Shown in pieces: positions 1 through 7,991 of a DNA stretch of 54,240 bases. Numbering within the stretch: the first letter of the stretch is position 1; the number at the start of each line of letters is the position of its first letter. Source of the DNA: Ciceribacter ferrooxidans (GTDB lineage Bacteria; Pseudomonadota; Alphaproteobacteria; Rhizobiales; Rhizobiaceae); NCBI RefSeq assembly GCF_004137355.1, contig NZ_SDVB01000425.1:1-54240 (forward strand), given 5' to 3'. The notes beneath the pieces are model-generated. The model was not told where the DNA came from. It searched no databases and saw nothing but the letters and a program-made list of their open reading frames with translations. Both the position numbers and the translations under genes were made by a program.

Positions 1-40
1 GCCGCCGGTCTTCCGGGGCGCGCCCCGGAAGACCGGCGGC
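1..40. repeat. Perfect 40-bp palindrome at the window edge
   Basis: Two 20-base arms are exact reverse complements with no loop; the centre is the AscI-like octamer GGCGCGCC. As RNA it would be a very strong hairpin. No T-run follows on the + strand and the sequence to the left is not visible. It may be a terminator-like hairpin of an upstream gene, a mobile-element boundary, or a fold-back assembly artefact at a contig end. Confidence 0.75.
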
Positions 41-124
41 CGCAGCACCTGGGGAAGATTCAAACGGCACTATTGGGGAGTATTGCTCCGGTACTGACAG
101 AGTTGGCCAAAAACCCTACTGACG

Positions 125-289
125 GTGGTCACCTTCAGGGAGGTGTCAAACAAGACCGAGATGCGTCTCGAATGGACGCCGCATGACGTAAGTACAGCGG
201 AGATCACCTACTTTGAAAATGCGATGGAGAACATGAGCAAGGGTCGGGGCGCTGGTATGGAACTGCTGGTCGAAATGGCGGTGGTCTGA
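125..289 (+). pseudogene. 3' fragment of an AHSA1/SRPBCC-family protein
   Basis: An open frame starting without a start codon reads VVTFREVSNKTEMRLEW and then a segment with FENAMENMSKG before a stop at 287-289. This matches the last strand and long C-terminal helix of AHSA1-like (activator of Hsp90 ATPase homologue) SRPBCC proteins, where a TFxE-x-KT strand precedes a helix that closes the hydrophobic pocket. The same frame has a stop at 95-97, so the N-terminal two thirds are missing or frameshifted. Only the C-terminal end survives, next to other gene debris and insertion sequences. The family call rests on motif resemblance only. Confidence 0.5.
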
Positions 290-304
290 TTTTCTCCATT
301 GGAA

Positions 305-338
305 GCCCCTCCGCGCCGCATCATGCGGTCGGAGGGGC
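305..338. terminator. Stem-loop after the AHSA1 fragment
   Basis: Nine-base arms GCCCCTCCG (305-313) and CGGAGGGGC (330-338) enclose a second stem CCGCAT/ATGCGG (316-321/323-328). It lies 15 bp after the AHSA1-like stop and also contains the stop codon of the minus-strand fragment. No clear U-run follows on either strand, so it could be a factor-dependent or decayed terminator. Confidence 0.4.
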
Positions 339-527
339 CAGTCTATTGCGGAGCCCCGCAATTTTCCGTGCCAGATAGTCGGCCTCTTGGCTTGTGGGTG
401 AGCAGTCAAGCGCCGCTTCGAGTGCATCAATCGCTGCTCTTGCGGCCCCTATCTCCTCCAGGAGTGCGGCCCGTACGGCGTGATAAGGCCGGTAGCGGCC
501 AGCCGTTTCATTAATTCCCGGACGGTA
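321..527 (-). pseudogene. C-terminal fragment of an unrecognised helical protein
   Basis: A minus-strand open frame of 68 codons has no usable start codon. It is rich in Ala, Leu and Glu (for example AALLEEIGAARAAIDALEAA) and predicts one long amphipathic helix or coiled coil ending in NRLAPPTA. The neighbouring frame just upstream contains a plausible continuation (RDTVRELMKRLAATGL), which suggests one gene broken by a frameshift near position 480. I do not recognise the family. It lies between an AHSA1 fragment and a broken istB, in keeping with local decay. Confidence 0.3.
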
Positions 528-560
528 TCACGGGATCGACTTTCGACCGCCTGGTTGACG

Positions 561-1059
561 TCAGCGGCTATTGATTTCGTCGTTTTGGGTCGCGGTCAAG
601 AGCGTCCGTGCTTTTGGCTTTCGCATGCTGTCGCCTTCGAGGGCAACTCGATGGGCGTTGTGAATGATGCGATCTAGAATGGCGTCGGCGATCGTCGGCT
701 CGCCGATCATCTCATGCCATCGAGCGACCGGCAGTTGCGCGGTGATGAGGGTCGATTTCCTGCGTTAGCGCACTTCGAAGATTTCGAGGAGATCAAGCCT
801 CTGCTGATCGGAGGGGCATGAGTGCCCCAATCGTCGAGGATCAGCAGTTGGACACGGGCGAGCTTCTCGACCAGTCGCGGGAAGTGGCCGTCAAGACGGG
901 CGAGCGCCAGATCCTCGAAGAGCCTGGGCATACGGACATAGAGAACGGAATAGTCGAGACGCGCGGCCTGTCGTCCGATAGCGCAGGCGAGCCAGGTTTC
1001 GCCTGTTCCGTTTGTCCGCTGAGGATCAGATGTTCATAGGCTTTGGCCGAACTGAACAC
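561..1059 (-). pseudogene. istB: Broken IstB (IS21-family helper ATPase)
   Basis: Reading the minus strand through three frames gives recognisable IstB segments in order: [11 protein letters not shown], then [12 protein letters not shown] (Walker A region), then [14 protein letters not shown] (Walker B), then [15 protein letters not shown] followed by a stop, and finally [20 protein letters not shown] to a stop at 561. Frame changes fall near the Walker A loop and directly after the Walker B block. The Walker A lysine is replaced by Glu (GTGET instead of GTGKT), so even the repaired protein would probably not bind ATP normally. IstB is the replication-protein-like ATPase that assists the IS21 transposase IstA. 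No istA is visible. This is a dead IS21-family relic. Confidence 0.85.
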
Positions 1060-1408
1060 ACCGACAATCGAGGAGGAAAAACCACTTCAAATTACACCGA
1101 AAGCCGCCTGATCATGACGGCCCGGTTCCACACCCGAAATTACACCATCTTGCCGGACGCTATCCTGAAAGCTGCAGGTGGCCACCTGTCGATCTCGACC
1201 AGAGAGGTACTGACTTCGGCCAGATTGATCTCTCCTCCGTCTCGGCCATGCTGACCAACTCATCACCTCAGAAATTTAAAATTTCCACAGGCGTCCCACG
1301 CGATGGGCAGGCAAACTCCGTCGTTCACGCCAGCGGTGCATCGTGTCTCTTGCGACCCAAGGTGATGCGCCACCTGCTCGGCGGAAACCCACGGGTCTGG
1401 CCCTATCA
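1060..1408. other. 349-bp stretch without a recognisable gene
   Basis: No intact gene is seen between the istB relic and the IS30-type element. A 10-bp direct repeat AAATTACACC occurs at 1089-1098 and 1137-1146. A weak + strand open frame (1248 onward) runs into the left end of the IS and has no recognised similarity. It is probably the remainder of the IS21-type element plus the disrupted target site. Confidence 0.4.
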
Positions 1409-1437
1409 GGGCAGATTCAACCGGTCGCCGCAACACC
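1409..1437. repeat. Left terminal inverted repeat of the IS30-type element
   Basis: The 29 bases are the exact reverse complement of 2844-2872. The transposase stop codon (1417-1419) lies inside this repeat, as is common in compact IS elements. Confidence 0.9.
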
Positions 1438-2913
1438 TTCGATCATATCCGGTTTAAGCAGGCCGTCGAGCGCTTCTGCTGGTGTGCGATAACCCAGCGT
1501 CCTGCGAGGCCTGCTATTAAGGGCATGCGCCACAGCGCTGAGTTCATCGGCTCCGTGCTGGCTCAGATCTGTACCCTTGGGAAAGTACTGACGTAGCAAA
1601 CCGTTGGTGTTTTCGTTGCTTCCGCGCTGCCACGGGCATTGAGGGTCACAGAAGTAGATATCCAGGCCAGTGTCGATCCTAAGCTGTGCGTGCTGAGACA
1701 TTTCTGTGCCCTGGTCCCAGGTCAGGGATCGGCGTAGATGCGCCGGAAGTTCCATGATCGTCTCAGCGATCGCATCACGAACCGCTTCAGCGCCGTGTCC
1801 AGCGAGTGCAGGACCGTTCTTGACGGATTTTTTGATTCCGTGACCTTCCATGCGTGGCAGGTGCAGGAGCATTGTGAATCGTGTCGTGCGTTCGACCAGA
1901 GTGCCGATCGCGGAGCTGCCGAGACCGAGGATGAGATCACCTTCCCAGTGACCGGGCACCGCTCTATCGCCTATCTCCGCGGGACGGTCGCTGATCATCA
2001 GTGCATCACCAAGAAAGGACTTACCACGGCTACGAGCCCGTTCGCGAGGCAACCTAAGCGCTCGACCGGAACGCAAGCAGGCCGATAGTTCACGCTTCAG
2101 AGCGCCCCGACCTTGAATATATAGCGCCTGATAGATGGCTTCGTGGCTGATGCGCATGGTCGCGTCCTCGGGGAAGTCCAGTCTCAGACGCCGCGCAATC
2201 TGTTCCGGGCTCCAGGCTTTGGACCAGCGTCGGCTTTGCCGATGAACGGCCCGGCGTCCTTTCCATACCACGATCGGGCCATCGAAGGCGATGCCGTCGG
2301 GTGTGGCAATGAGGCCCGCGAGTCGGTCCTGGACGTAGTCACGAAGGGCAATATTAGCTGCAAGTTTCGCCACCTTCGGCCGTCGAGCCGATCGATCAGC
2401 ATGCCACTGTGCAGTGATCGCACGATAGTCGAAGTCGCCGCCGCGTGTCGCTGAATTGCGCCTAATCTCGCGCGAGATTGTGCTCGGTGATCTTCCCAGT
2501 TTACGTGCGATAGCACGGATTCCTGTACCTCGGGCGCTTTCCAAAGCAATTTCTTCTCGCTCGCGGAACGTCAGGCTGCGATTCCTGAGTGGTATTGCCG
2601 AGGGTGAAAGATGTGTGGGAGGCATACCGCCTGAACTCCGAAACCACCGGTTCCCAACGGGGGCAGAGACGCCGGCTTCCACAGCGGCATCCTCGCTGGA
2701 CAAGCCTGCCGCTATTTCTCGCCAGAACCGGCACAGGTTCTCACGCTGCCATACCGGTGGTCGCCCCCTGGCGAGGATAATTTCTGCCGCGTTGACCGCT
2801 CCGATTTCCGTCTTCCCGTCACGATAAACACCTCCATGTTGGGGGTGTTGCGGCGACCGGTTGAATCTGCCCAGTACGCCTCTACACGATTGAAATCGAC
2901 GCGAATCATTCAC
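1417..2913 (-). CDS. IS30-family transposase
   Basis: The 498-codon frame encodes an N-terminal helix-turn-helix (LTFREREEIALES followed by IRAIARKLGRSPSTISREI, about residues 112-150). A C-terminal IS30-type DDE catalytic domain follows. The acidic residues appear in HWEGDLILG, in TWDQGTEM, and as the Glu of QRGSNENTNGLLRQ near the C-terminus. It would cut and join the 29-bp ends of its own element. The only upstream ATG of this frame (2911-2913) lies outside the inverted repeat, in flanking DNA. No convincing ATG, GTG or TTG lies in the first 55 codons inside the element; the first internal ATG is at about 2625, still before the helix-turn-helix. The coding capacity looks intact, but the true start is uncertain. 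Confidence 0.85.
   Translation of the reverse strand: MNDSRRFQSCRGVLGRFNRSPQHPQHGGVYRDGKTEIGAVNAAEIILARGRPPVWQRENLCRFWREIAAGLSSEDAAVEAGVSAPVGNRWFRSSGGMPPTHLSPSAIPLRNRSLTFREREEIALESARGTGIRAIARKLGRSPSTISREIRRNSATRGGDFDYRAITAQWHADRSARRPKVAKLAANIALRDYVQDRLAGLIATPDGIAFDGPIVVWKGRRAVHRQSRRWSKAWSPEQIARRLRLDFPEDATMRISHEAIYQALYIQGRGALKRELSACLRSGRALRLPRERARSRGKSFLGDALMISDRPAEIGDRAVPGHWEGDLILGLGSSAIGTLVERTTRFTMLLHLPRMEGHGIKKSVKNGPALAGHGAEAVRDAIAETIMELPAHLRRSLTWDQGTEMSQHAQLRIDTGLDIYFCDPQCPWQRGSNENTNGLLRQYFPKGTDLSQHGADELSAVAHALNSRPRRTLGYRTPAEALDGLLKPDMIEGVAATG
2844..2872. repeat. Right terminal inverted repeat of the IS30-type element
   Basis: Exact reverse complement of 1409-1437. It lies at the promoter-proximal end of the minus-strand transposase gene, so the open reading frame runs through it. 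Confidence 0.9.
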
Positions 2914-3033
2914 CTACGCTCATAGTGGGAACAAGTTCACTTGCTCGCGCAAGTGTCGGCAGGCAAGCTCCGGATACGCGCTCTTGACGTTGTGGAAGAA
3001 AGAAACCTCTCGCGCGCCAACCGGTGGAGACTG

Positions 3034-3062
3034 AAAACCCCGCCGAATTTCTCCGGCGGGGT
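3034..3062 (-). terminator. Rho-independent terminator of the polyamine operon
   Basis: On the minus strand the stem ACCCCGCCG/CGGCGGGGT (3054-3062 and 3037-3045) with an eight-base loop is followed by TTTT. It lies about 40 bp after the dehydrogenase stop codon. Between them is a threefold tandem repeat of CTCAAGC (3072-3092). Confidence 0.8.
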
Positions 3063-3103
3063 CGTCATTCCCTCAAGCCTCAAGCCTCAAGCCCTCAATC
3101 GGC

Positions 3104-4342
3104 TCAGAACTCCACGGCCCTATCACCATCCTCGTCCTGAATCCGCGTCGGCAGGCCGATCTTGTTCAGGAGGTTGATGAAGGGCTTGGGCGGCAGTTCT
3201 TCGACGTTCGCCATCTGCTTCACGTCCCATTCGCCGGTCGCAACCAGCATCGCGGCGGCGACGGGCGGGACGCCCGCGGTGTAGCTGATGCCCTGCGAGC
3301 CCACTTCGTTATAGGCTTCCTTGTGGTCGGCGACGTTGTAGATGAAGACGGTCTTTTCCTTGCCGTCCTTGAAGCCCTTCACATAGTCGCCGATGCAGGT
3401 CTTGCCTTCGTAGTCGGCTGCGAGCGAGGCCGGGTCGGGAAGGCAGGCCTTGACCACCTTCAGCGGGACGACCTCGGAACCGTCGGCGAGCTTGACCGGC
3501 TGTTCGGAGAGGAGGCCGATCGACTTCAGCACGGTGAAGACGTTGATATAGTGGTCACCGAAGCCCATCCAGAAGCGAACGTCGGCGCCGTCCATGTTCT
3601 TCGCCAGCGAGTGCACCTCGTCATGGCCGCAGAGATAGGCGCGGCGCGTGCCGACGACCGGCAGGTCGTAGTCCTTGCCGATCTCGAACATCTTGTTGAC
3701 CTTCCATTCGCCGCCCTGCCAGGAATAGACGACGCCGGTGAACTCACGGAAGTTGATTTCCGGGTCGAAGTTGGTGGCGAAATACTTGCCGTGGCTGCCG
3801 GCATTGATGTCGACGATGTCGACATCGGTCACCTTGTCGAGATACTCGTCCTTGGCGAGCCGCGCATAGGCGTTGACGACGCCCGGATCGAAGCCGGCGC
3901 CGAGGATGGCGGTGACGCCCTTTTCCTTGCACTCGTCCGCGCGCTTCCACTCGTAGTTCCCGTACCACGGCGGGGTTTCGCAGATCTTGTTCGGCTCTTC
4001 GTGGATCGCAGTGTCGATATAGGCCACACCGGTGTCCATGCAGGCGCGCAGAACCGACATGTTGAGGAAGGCCGTGCCGACATTGATGACGATCTCGGAC
4101 TTGGTCGAGCGGATGAGCGCCCTGGTGGCCTCGATATCGAGCGCGTCGAGCGCATGGGCTTCCAGAACGCCCGGCTGTTTCATCGCCTTCTTCTCGTGAA
4201 CCGAGGCGATGATCGCGTCGCACTTCGCCTTGGTGCGCGAGGCAATGTGGATGTCGCCGAGCACGTCGTTGTTCTGGGCGCATTTGTGCGCGACCACCTG
4301 GGCGACGCCGCCGGCGCCGATGATGAGCACGTTCTTCTTCAT
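3104..4342 (-). CDS. Carboxynorspermidine/carboxyspermidine dehydrogenase (saccharopine dehydrogenase-like)
   Basis: The 412-residue protein begins MKKNVLIIGAGGVAQVVA, a Rossmann dinucleotide-binding GxGGVA motif, and continues as a saccharopine dehydrogenase-like fold (NVGTAFLNMSVL, GAGFDPGVVNAYARLA). In the known pathway the enzyme condenses aspartate beta-semialdehyde with a diamine, using NADPH, to give carboxyspermidine or carboxynorspermidine. The decarboxylase gene lies directly upstream, in the order typical of rhizobia and Agrobacterium. Cytoplasmic. A TTG 24 bases further upstream is in frame, but the ATG at 4342 follows an AGGAG and fits the Rossmann N-terminus, so it is chosen. 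In Rhizobiaceae the product is most likely spermidine from putrescine; the diamine preference cannot be read from sequence. Confidence 0.9.
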   Translation of the reverse strand: MKKNVLIIGAGGVAQVVAHKCAQNNDVLGDIHIASRTKAKCDAIIASVHEKKAMKQPGVLEAHALDALDIEATRALIRSTKSEIVINVGTAFLNMSVLRACMDTGVAYIDTAIHEEPNKICETPPWYGNYEWKRADECKEKGVTAILGAGFDPGVVNAYARLAKDEYLDKVTDVDIVDINAGSHGKYFATNFDPEINFREFTGVVYSWQGGEWKVNKMFEIGKDYDLPVVGTRRAYLCGHDEVHSLAKNMDGADVRFWMGFGDHYINVFTVLKSIGLLSEQPVKLADGSEVVPLKVVKACLPDPASLAADYEGKTCIGDYVKGFKDGKEKTVFIYNVADHKEAYNEVGSQGISYTAGVPPVAAAMLVATGEWDVKQMANVEELPPKPFINLLNKIGLPTRIQDEDGDRAVEF

Positions 4343-4392
4343 AATGGGACCAACTCCTATGTCCAATCGTCAGAACCCGTTCCTGAGGGAGT

Positions 4393-5490
4393 TCAGGACA
4401 GGCTTTGTTCGTAGTCCGTGTAGGAAAACTCGCGGACCGTTCTGATGCTGCCATCCAGTTCCCGGATGGCGATTGCCGGCATTTTCACGCCGTTAAACCA
4501 GTTCTTCTTGACCATCGTGTAACCGGCTGCGTCCTGGATCGAAATCCGGTCACCGACCTTCAGTTCGTCCGGGAAATCGAACTCGCCGAAAATATCGCCG
4601 GCGAGGCACGACTTGCCGCAGACCATGTACCGATGTGGTCCCTGGTTGGGGGAGACCTTTGCGCTTTCACGATAGATCAGAAGATCCAGCATGTGCGCTT
4701 CGATGGACGAATCCACCACGACTAGGTCCTTGCCGTTGTAGAGCTTGTCGAGCACGGTCACTTCGAGCGTGGTCGATTTCGTGATGGAGGCTTCGCCGGG
4801 CTCCAGGTAGACCTGGACGTCGTACTCGCCGGAAAAGCGCTTCAGCCGTTCGGCGAAACGGTCGATCGGATAGTCCTCGCCGGTGAAATGAATGCCGCCG
4901 CCGAGGCTCACCCAGTCGGCCTTCTTCAGCAGCGGACCGAACTTCTCTTCGATGTCGCCGAGCATCCGGTCGAAGAGGTCGAAATCTTTGTTCTCGCAGT
5001 TGTTGTGGATCATGAAGCCGGAGATGAGGTCCATGACCGGCTCGACCTTGGCGAGGTCCCATTCACCCAGCCGCGAGAAGGGACGGGCCGGGTCGGCGAG
5101 ATCGAAGGAAGAAGAGGAGACGCCGGGATTGAGGCGAAGCCCGCGGATGATGCCGGCCGACGGCTTCTCGAAGCGCCGCAACTGGCCGATCGTGTTGAAG
5201 ATGATCTTGTCGGCGTGGGAAACGACTTCGTCGATTTCGTAGTCGGCATAGGCGACGGAATAGGCGTGCGTCTCCTTGCCGAAACGCTCATGGCCGAGGC
5301 GCGCTTCGTTGAGCGATGACGAGGTGGTGCCGTCCATGTAGTCCCGCATGAGGTCGAACACCGACCAGGTCGCGAAGCACTTGAGCGCCAGAAGAGCCTT
5401 CGCACCGGATGTCTCGCGCAGATACGCAATCTTCTCCATGTTGCGGAGGAGCTTCGTCTTGTCGATCAGGTAGTACGGAGTCTGGATCAA
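4393..5490 (-). CDS. nspC: Carboxynorspermidine/carboxyspermidine decarboxylase
   Basis: This 365-residue protein is a fold-III, alanine-racemase-like PLP decarboxylase. Visible landmarks are ALLALKCFATWSVF (PLP lysine), a Gly-rich VSLGGGIHF phosphate-binding loop, LEPGEA, and CGKSCLAGD near the C-terminus with the catalytic Cys shared by diaminopimelate/ornithine-type decarboxylases. It removes the carboxyl group from carboxyspermidine to give spermidine, the last step of the alternative polyamine route that does not use S-adenosylmethionine. It is upstream of, and probably co-transcribed with, the dehydrogenase 50 bp downstream. The start codon is TTG, preceded at a distance by GAGAGG. No ATG is available before residue 18, so the rare start looks real and may limit translation. 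Confidence 0.92.
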   Translation of the reverse strand: MIQTPYYLIDKTKLLRNMEKIAYLRETSGAKALLALKCFATWSVFDLMRDYMDGTTSSSLNEARLGHERFGKETHAYSVAYADYEIDEVVSHADKIIFNTIGQLRRFEKPSAGIIRGLRLNPGVSSSSFDLADPARPFSRLGEWDLAKVEPVMDLISGFMIHNNCENKDFDLFDRMLGDIEEKFGPLLKKADWVSLGGGIHFTGEDYPIDRFAERLKRFSGEYDVQVYLEPGEASITKSTTLEVTVLDKLYNGKDLVVVDSSIEAHMLDLLIYRESAKVSPNQGPHRYMVCGKSCLAGDIFGEFDFPDELKVGDRISIQDAAGYTMVKKNWFNGVKMPAIAIRELDGSIRTVREFSYTDYEQSLS

Positions 5491-5694
5491 GGTTTGCCAC
5501 GCCTCTCTGGTGAAAACGGGTGCGGTCCTTCGAAGCCTCGTCCGTGCAGGCGCCGTGACGGCGCCCGATGGGAAGAACGATCCACCGCGCTAGCTGGGGT
5601 CCTAGGGAATTTGGGGCAAATAGGCAAGCCAAGTCCGACATATCGGGCGTTTTTGGCGGAGATGCGGAGCGGGCAGGCGGGTAGCGGGGCCGGA

Positions 5695-5744
5695 GAAAAC
5701 GCGCGCGCCGCGCCGACGCTTGAAGCAAGCGATCGGCGCGGCGC
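5695..5744 (-). terminator. Rho-independent terminator of tctCBA
   Basis: Minus-strand stem GCGCCGCGCCGA/TCGGCGCGGCGC (5733-5744 with 5705-5716) is extended by an inner CGCTT/AAGCG stem, then followed by TTTT at 5696-5699. It begins 24 bp after the tctA stop. Confidence 0.85.
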
Positions 5745-5768
5745 TCTCTCGGGAGCCTTCGTCGAGGG

Positions 5769-7280
5769 TCAGGCGGTGAGTGCCGCCTGCTTGATCCGCC
5801 TTTTGGCGCGGCGTGACAGATACCACGGAAGGATCGCGACCGCGGCGGCCATGACCCAGAGGACGATCGAGATTGTGCTCTGGAAGAGGATCGACGGATC
5901 GCCGCCGCTGATCGCCAGTGCGTTGCGAAGGTTCACTTCCATCACGCGGCCGAGCACGAAGCCCAGGATCAGCGGCGCCATGTCGAAGCCCGCCTTGCGC
6001 AGCAGCCAGCCGATCAGGCCGATGCCGAGCATCAGGAAGATCGAGAAGACCGAGGCGTGGGTCGAATAGACGCCGACGATCGACAGCACGAGGATGCCGG
6101 GAACGAGCAGCCAGTTCGGCACCGTCAGCACGCGGGCGAAGATGTTGACGAGCGGCAGGTTGAGGGCAAGCAGGATGAAGTTGCCGACGAAGAGCGAGGC
6201 GACGAGACCGCCGACGATCTCCGGTCGTTCGACGAGCAGCATCGGACCCGGCTGGATATTGTAGAGCATCAGCGCACCGAGCATGACGGCGGTGGTGCCT
6301 GAACCGGGAACACCGAGGGTGAGCATCGGAACGAAGGCGCCGCAGGCGGTCGCATTGTTGGCCGCTTCCGGGGCCGCAAGCCCGCGGACGTCACCCTTGC
6401 CGAAGGTTCCTTCGGTGTCGGAAAAGCGCTTTTCGGTGGTATAGGAGATTGCACTCGACACCGAGGCGCCGGTTCCCGGCAGGACGCCGACGATGAAGCC
6501 GATGAGCGAGCTTCTGAGCGTTGCGCCGGTGCACTTGACGATGTCGGCCCAGCGGGCGGTCATCCGGCCGAGATCGCGGATCATGGTGAATCCGCGGCCC
6601 TGGTGTTCGAGGATGATGAGGGCTTCGGAGATCGAGAAGAGACCGATGACCAGCACGACGAACTCGATGCCGTCGCCGAGTTCCGGCTCGTCGAAGGTGA
6701 AGCGGTAGGCGCCGGAGGTCGCGTCGATGCCGACAGTCGCGAGCATCAGGCCGAGGGTGCAGCCGATCAGCGTCTTGACAGGCTGGTCGCCGACCATAGA
6801 GCCGAGGGTGGCGAAGGCGAAGACCATCAGAACGAAATATTCCGCCGGACCGAAGCCGATAGCAAGGCCGGAAAGGAGGGGTGCGAAAAGGGCAAGCCCG
6901 ATCGAGCCGAGAATGCCGCCGACGAAGGAGGAGAGGCCGGAAAGTGCCAGCGCCTCGCCGGCGCGGCCCTGCTTGGCCATCGGGTAGCCGTCCATCGCCG
7001 TCATCACGGCGCCGGCGTCGCCGGGGACGTTGAGGAGGATCGAGGAGATGCGGCCGCCGTACTCGGCACCGCAATAGACGGCGGCCAGCAGGATCATCGT
7101 GCTTTCGGGCGGCAGCCCCATGGTGTAGGCGATCGGCAGCAGGAGCGCGATGCCGTTGATCGGGCCGATGGCGGGCAGCGCACCGACCATGGTGCCGATG
7201 AAGCAGCCGACGAAGCCGATCAGCAGGTTCTGCCAGGTCAGCGCGACGGCGAAGCCGTGGGCGAGATATTCGAAGTTCAT
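5769..7280 (-). CDS. tctA: TctA, large membrane subunit of a tripartite tricarboxylate transporter
   Basis: The 503-residue protein is strongly hydrophobic, with about 11-12 membrane segments. It has the TctA hallmarks GALPAIGPINGIALLLPIAY and AAVYCGAEYGG in the first half and a matching GVLPGTGASVSSAI repeat in the second. Length is usual for the family (about 500). TctA forms the ion-coupled channel that receives a carboxylate from the periplasmic TctC protein; it acts with TctB in the inner membrane. It is the last gene of tctC-tctB-tctA and is followed by a strong terminator. A basic tail (SRRAKRRIKQA) places the C-terminus in the cytoplasm. The substrate (citrate, other carboxylates or aromatic acids) cannot be told from the sequence. 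Confidence 0.93.
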   Translation of the reverse strand: MNFEYLAHGFAVALTWQNLLIGFVGCFIGTMVGALPAIGPINGIALLLPIAYTMGLPPESTMILLAAVYCGAEYGGRISSILLNVPGDAGAVMTAMDGYPMAKQGRAGEALALSGLSSFVGGILGSIGLALFAPLLSGLAIGFGPAEYFVLMVFAFATLGSMVGDQPVKTLIGCTLGLMLATVGIDATSGAYRFTFDEPELGDGIEFVVLVIGLFSISEALIILEHQGRGFTMIRDLGRMTARWADIVKCTGATLRSSLIGFIVGVLPGTGASVSSAISYTTEKRFSDTEGTFGKGDVRGLAAPEAANNATACGAFVPMLTLGVPGSGTTAVMLGALMLYNIQPGPMLLVERPEIVGGLVASLFVGNFILLALNLPLVNIFARVLTVPNWLLVPGILVLSIVGVYSTHASVFSIFLMLGIGLIGWLLRKAGFDMAPLILGFVLGRVMEVNLRNALAISGGDPSILFQSTISIVLWVMAAAVAILPWYLSRRAKRRIKQAALTA

Positions 7281-7330
7281 GACTATGACCTTTCCCGGTT
7301 AGGGGAGATGTGTTCCGTGGTGCCGTCGGT

Positions 7331-7789
7331 TCAGCTGAAGAGGGCGCCGACCGGCAGGTAGACCTCGAGCAACCAGGCGAAGATGACCCACCAGAGTGCA
7401 GCGTGACCGGCCGCGCCGATCAGGGCCTTTACCGGTGGAGCGCCGAAGATCAGGCCGGTGCCGAAGGTCAGGAGGAAGATCGAGGCGGCAAAGCCTGCGG
7501 GTTCGAAGACCGCAACGCAGGCGATCAGGATCACGGGTACGGCCAGTACGCGCAGCAGCAGCGCACCGGAGGGAAAGCCCTCGGCACTTCCCGGCGAACG
7601 CATGTAGAAGAGCGCGAGCACGCCGAGGATGCCGGCAAGCATCAGGGGCACGACTCTCGGGCCGAGCGGATCGGAGGAGAAGGAATAGTCGATGCGGCTC
7701 GCGCCGATGCCGTAGACGACGGCGAAGGCGAGCACGCAGATCGCACCGATGCGTCCGGTGAGGAGGGATGTTCTGCTATGGTCTGACAT
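7331..7789 (-). CDS. tctB: TctB, small membrane subunit of a tripartite tricarboxylate transporter
   Basis: A 152-residue protein with four predicted membrane segments: IGAICVLAFAVVYGIG near the N-terminus, VVPLMLAGILGVLALF, a block around VLAVPVILIACVAVF, and WWVIFAWLLEVYLPVG at the end. This topology and size match the poorly conserved TctB/DUF1468 subunit. An upstream in-frame start would add 12 residues, but the ATG at 7789 is preceded by GGTGGAG and begins MSDHSRTS, so it is preferred. It is separated from tctA by only 50 bp and from the upstream tctC by 202 bp containing a strong hairpin. Confidence 0.88.
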   Translation of the reverse strand: MSDHSRTSLLTGRIGAICVLAFAVVYGIGASRIDYSFSSDPLGPRVVPLMLAGILGVLALFYMRSPGSAEGFPSGALLLRVLAVPVILIACVAVFEPAGFAASIFLLTFGTGLIFGAPPVKALIGAAGHAALWWVIFAWLLEVYLPVGALFS

Positions 7790-7939
7790 GGTCTGGTCTC
7801 CACCCTTCGAGAGGGAACTTTGCACGAGCGGTCAGCATATGCGGGCGACGGCTCTGCTGCGCGGCACGGGCGGGACCTCCGGGGTCGCGGGCATGTCGAG
7901 CGCGAGGCTCGTGCGGCGACCGGGATGCGGCCCGGAACC

Positions 7940-7967
7940 GACCTTCCGGGATGTCTCCCGGAAGGTC
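7940..7967. terminator. Perfect 12-bp stem-loop between tctC and tctB
   Basis: GACCTTCCGGGA (7940-7951) pairs exactly with TCCCGGAAGGTC (7956-7967) around a four-base loop, starting about 25 bp after the tctC stop. No U-run follows, so full termination is unlikely. A hairpin here can protect the tctC mRNA 3' end and lower expression of tctBA, which suits a binding protein needed in excess over the membrane subunits. Confidence 0.65.
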
Positions 7968-7991
7968 CCGTCGTGCGGGTTCAGGCGGCAA

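Larger units (their letters stand above)
1409..2872 (-). mobile_element. IS30-family insertion sequence, about 1464 bp
   Basis: A 29-bp perfect inverted repeat bounds the element: 1409-1437 and 2844-2872, outer end GGGCAGATTCAACCGG. The enclosed minus-strand gene encodes an IS30-type DDE transposase. The bases flanking the two ends (TCA on the left, AGT on the right) do not form the 2-3 bp target duplication typical of IS30, so the element may have suffered an adjacent deletion or recombination. It lies beside a decayed IS21 remnant, which marks this end of the window as an insertion hot spot. Confidence 0.85.

Noticed and set aside
2938-2955. Small hairpin CACTTGC/GCAAGTG near the IS30 end as a terminator
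   Set aside because: No U-run and no gene end nearby; it could equally be part of the disrupted target sequence.
3072-3092. Threefold CTCAAGC tandem repeat as a regulatory site or CRISPR remnant
   Set aside because: Three 7-bp units without spacers lie between a stop codon and a terminator; simple slippage is the easiest explanation. No CRISPR array was seen in the window.
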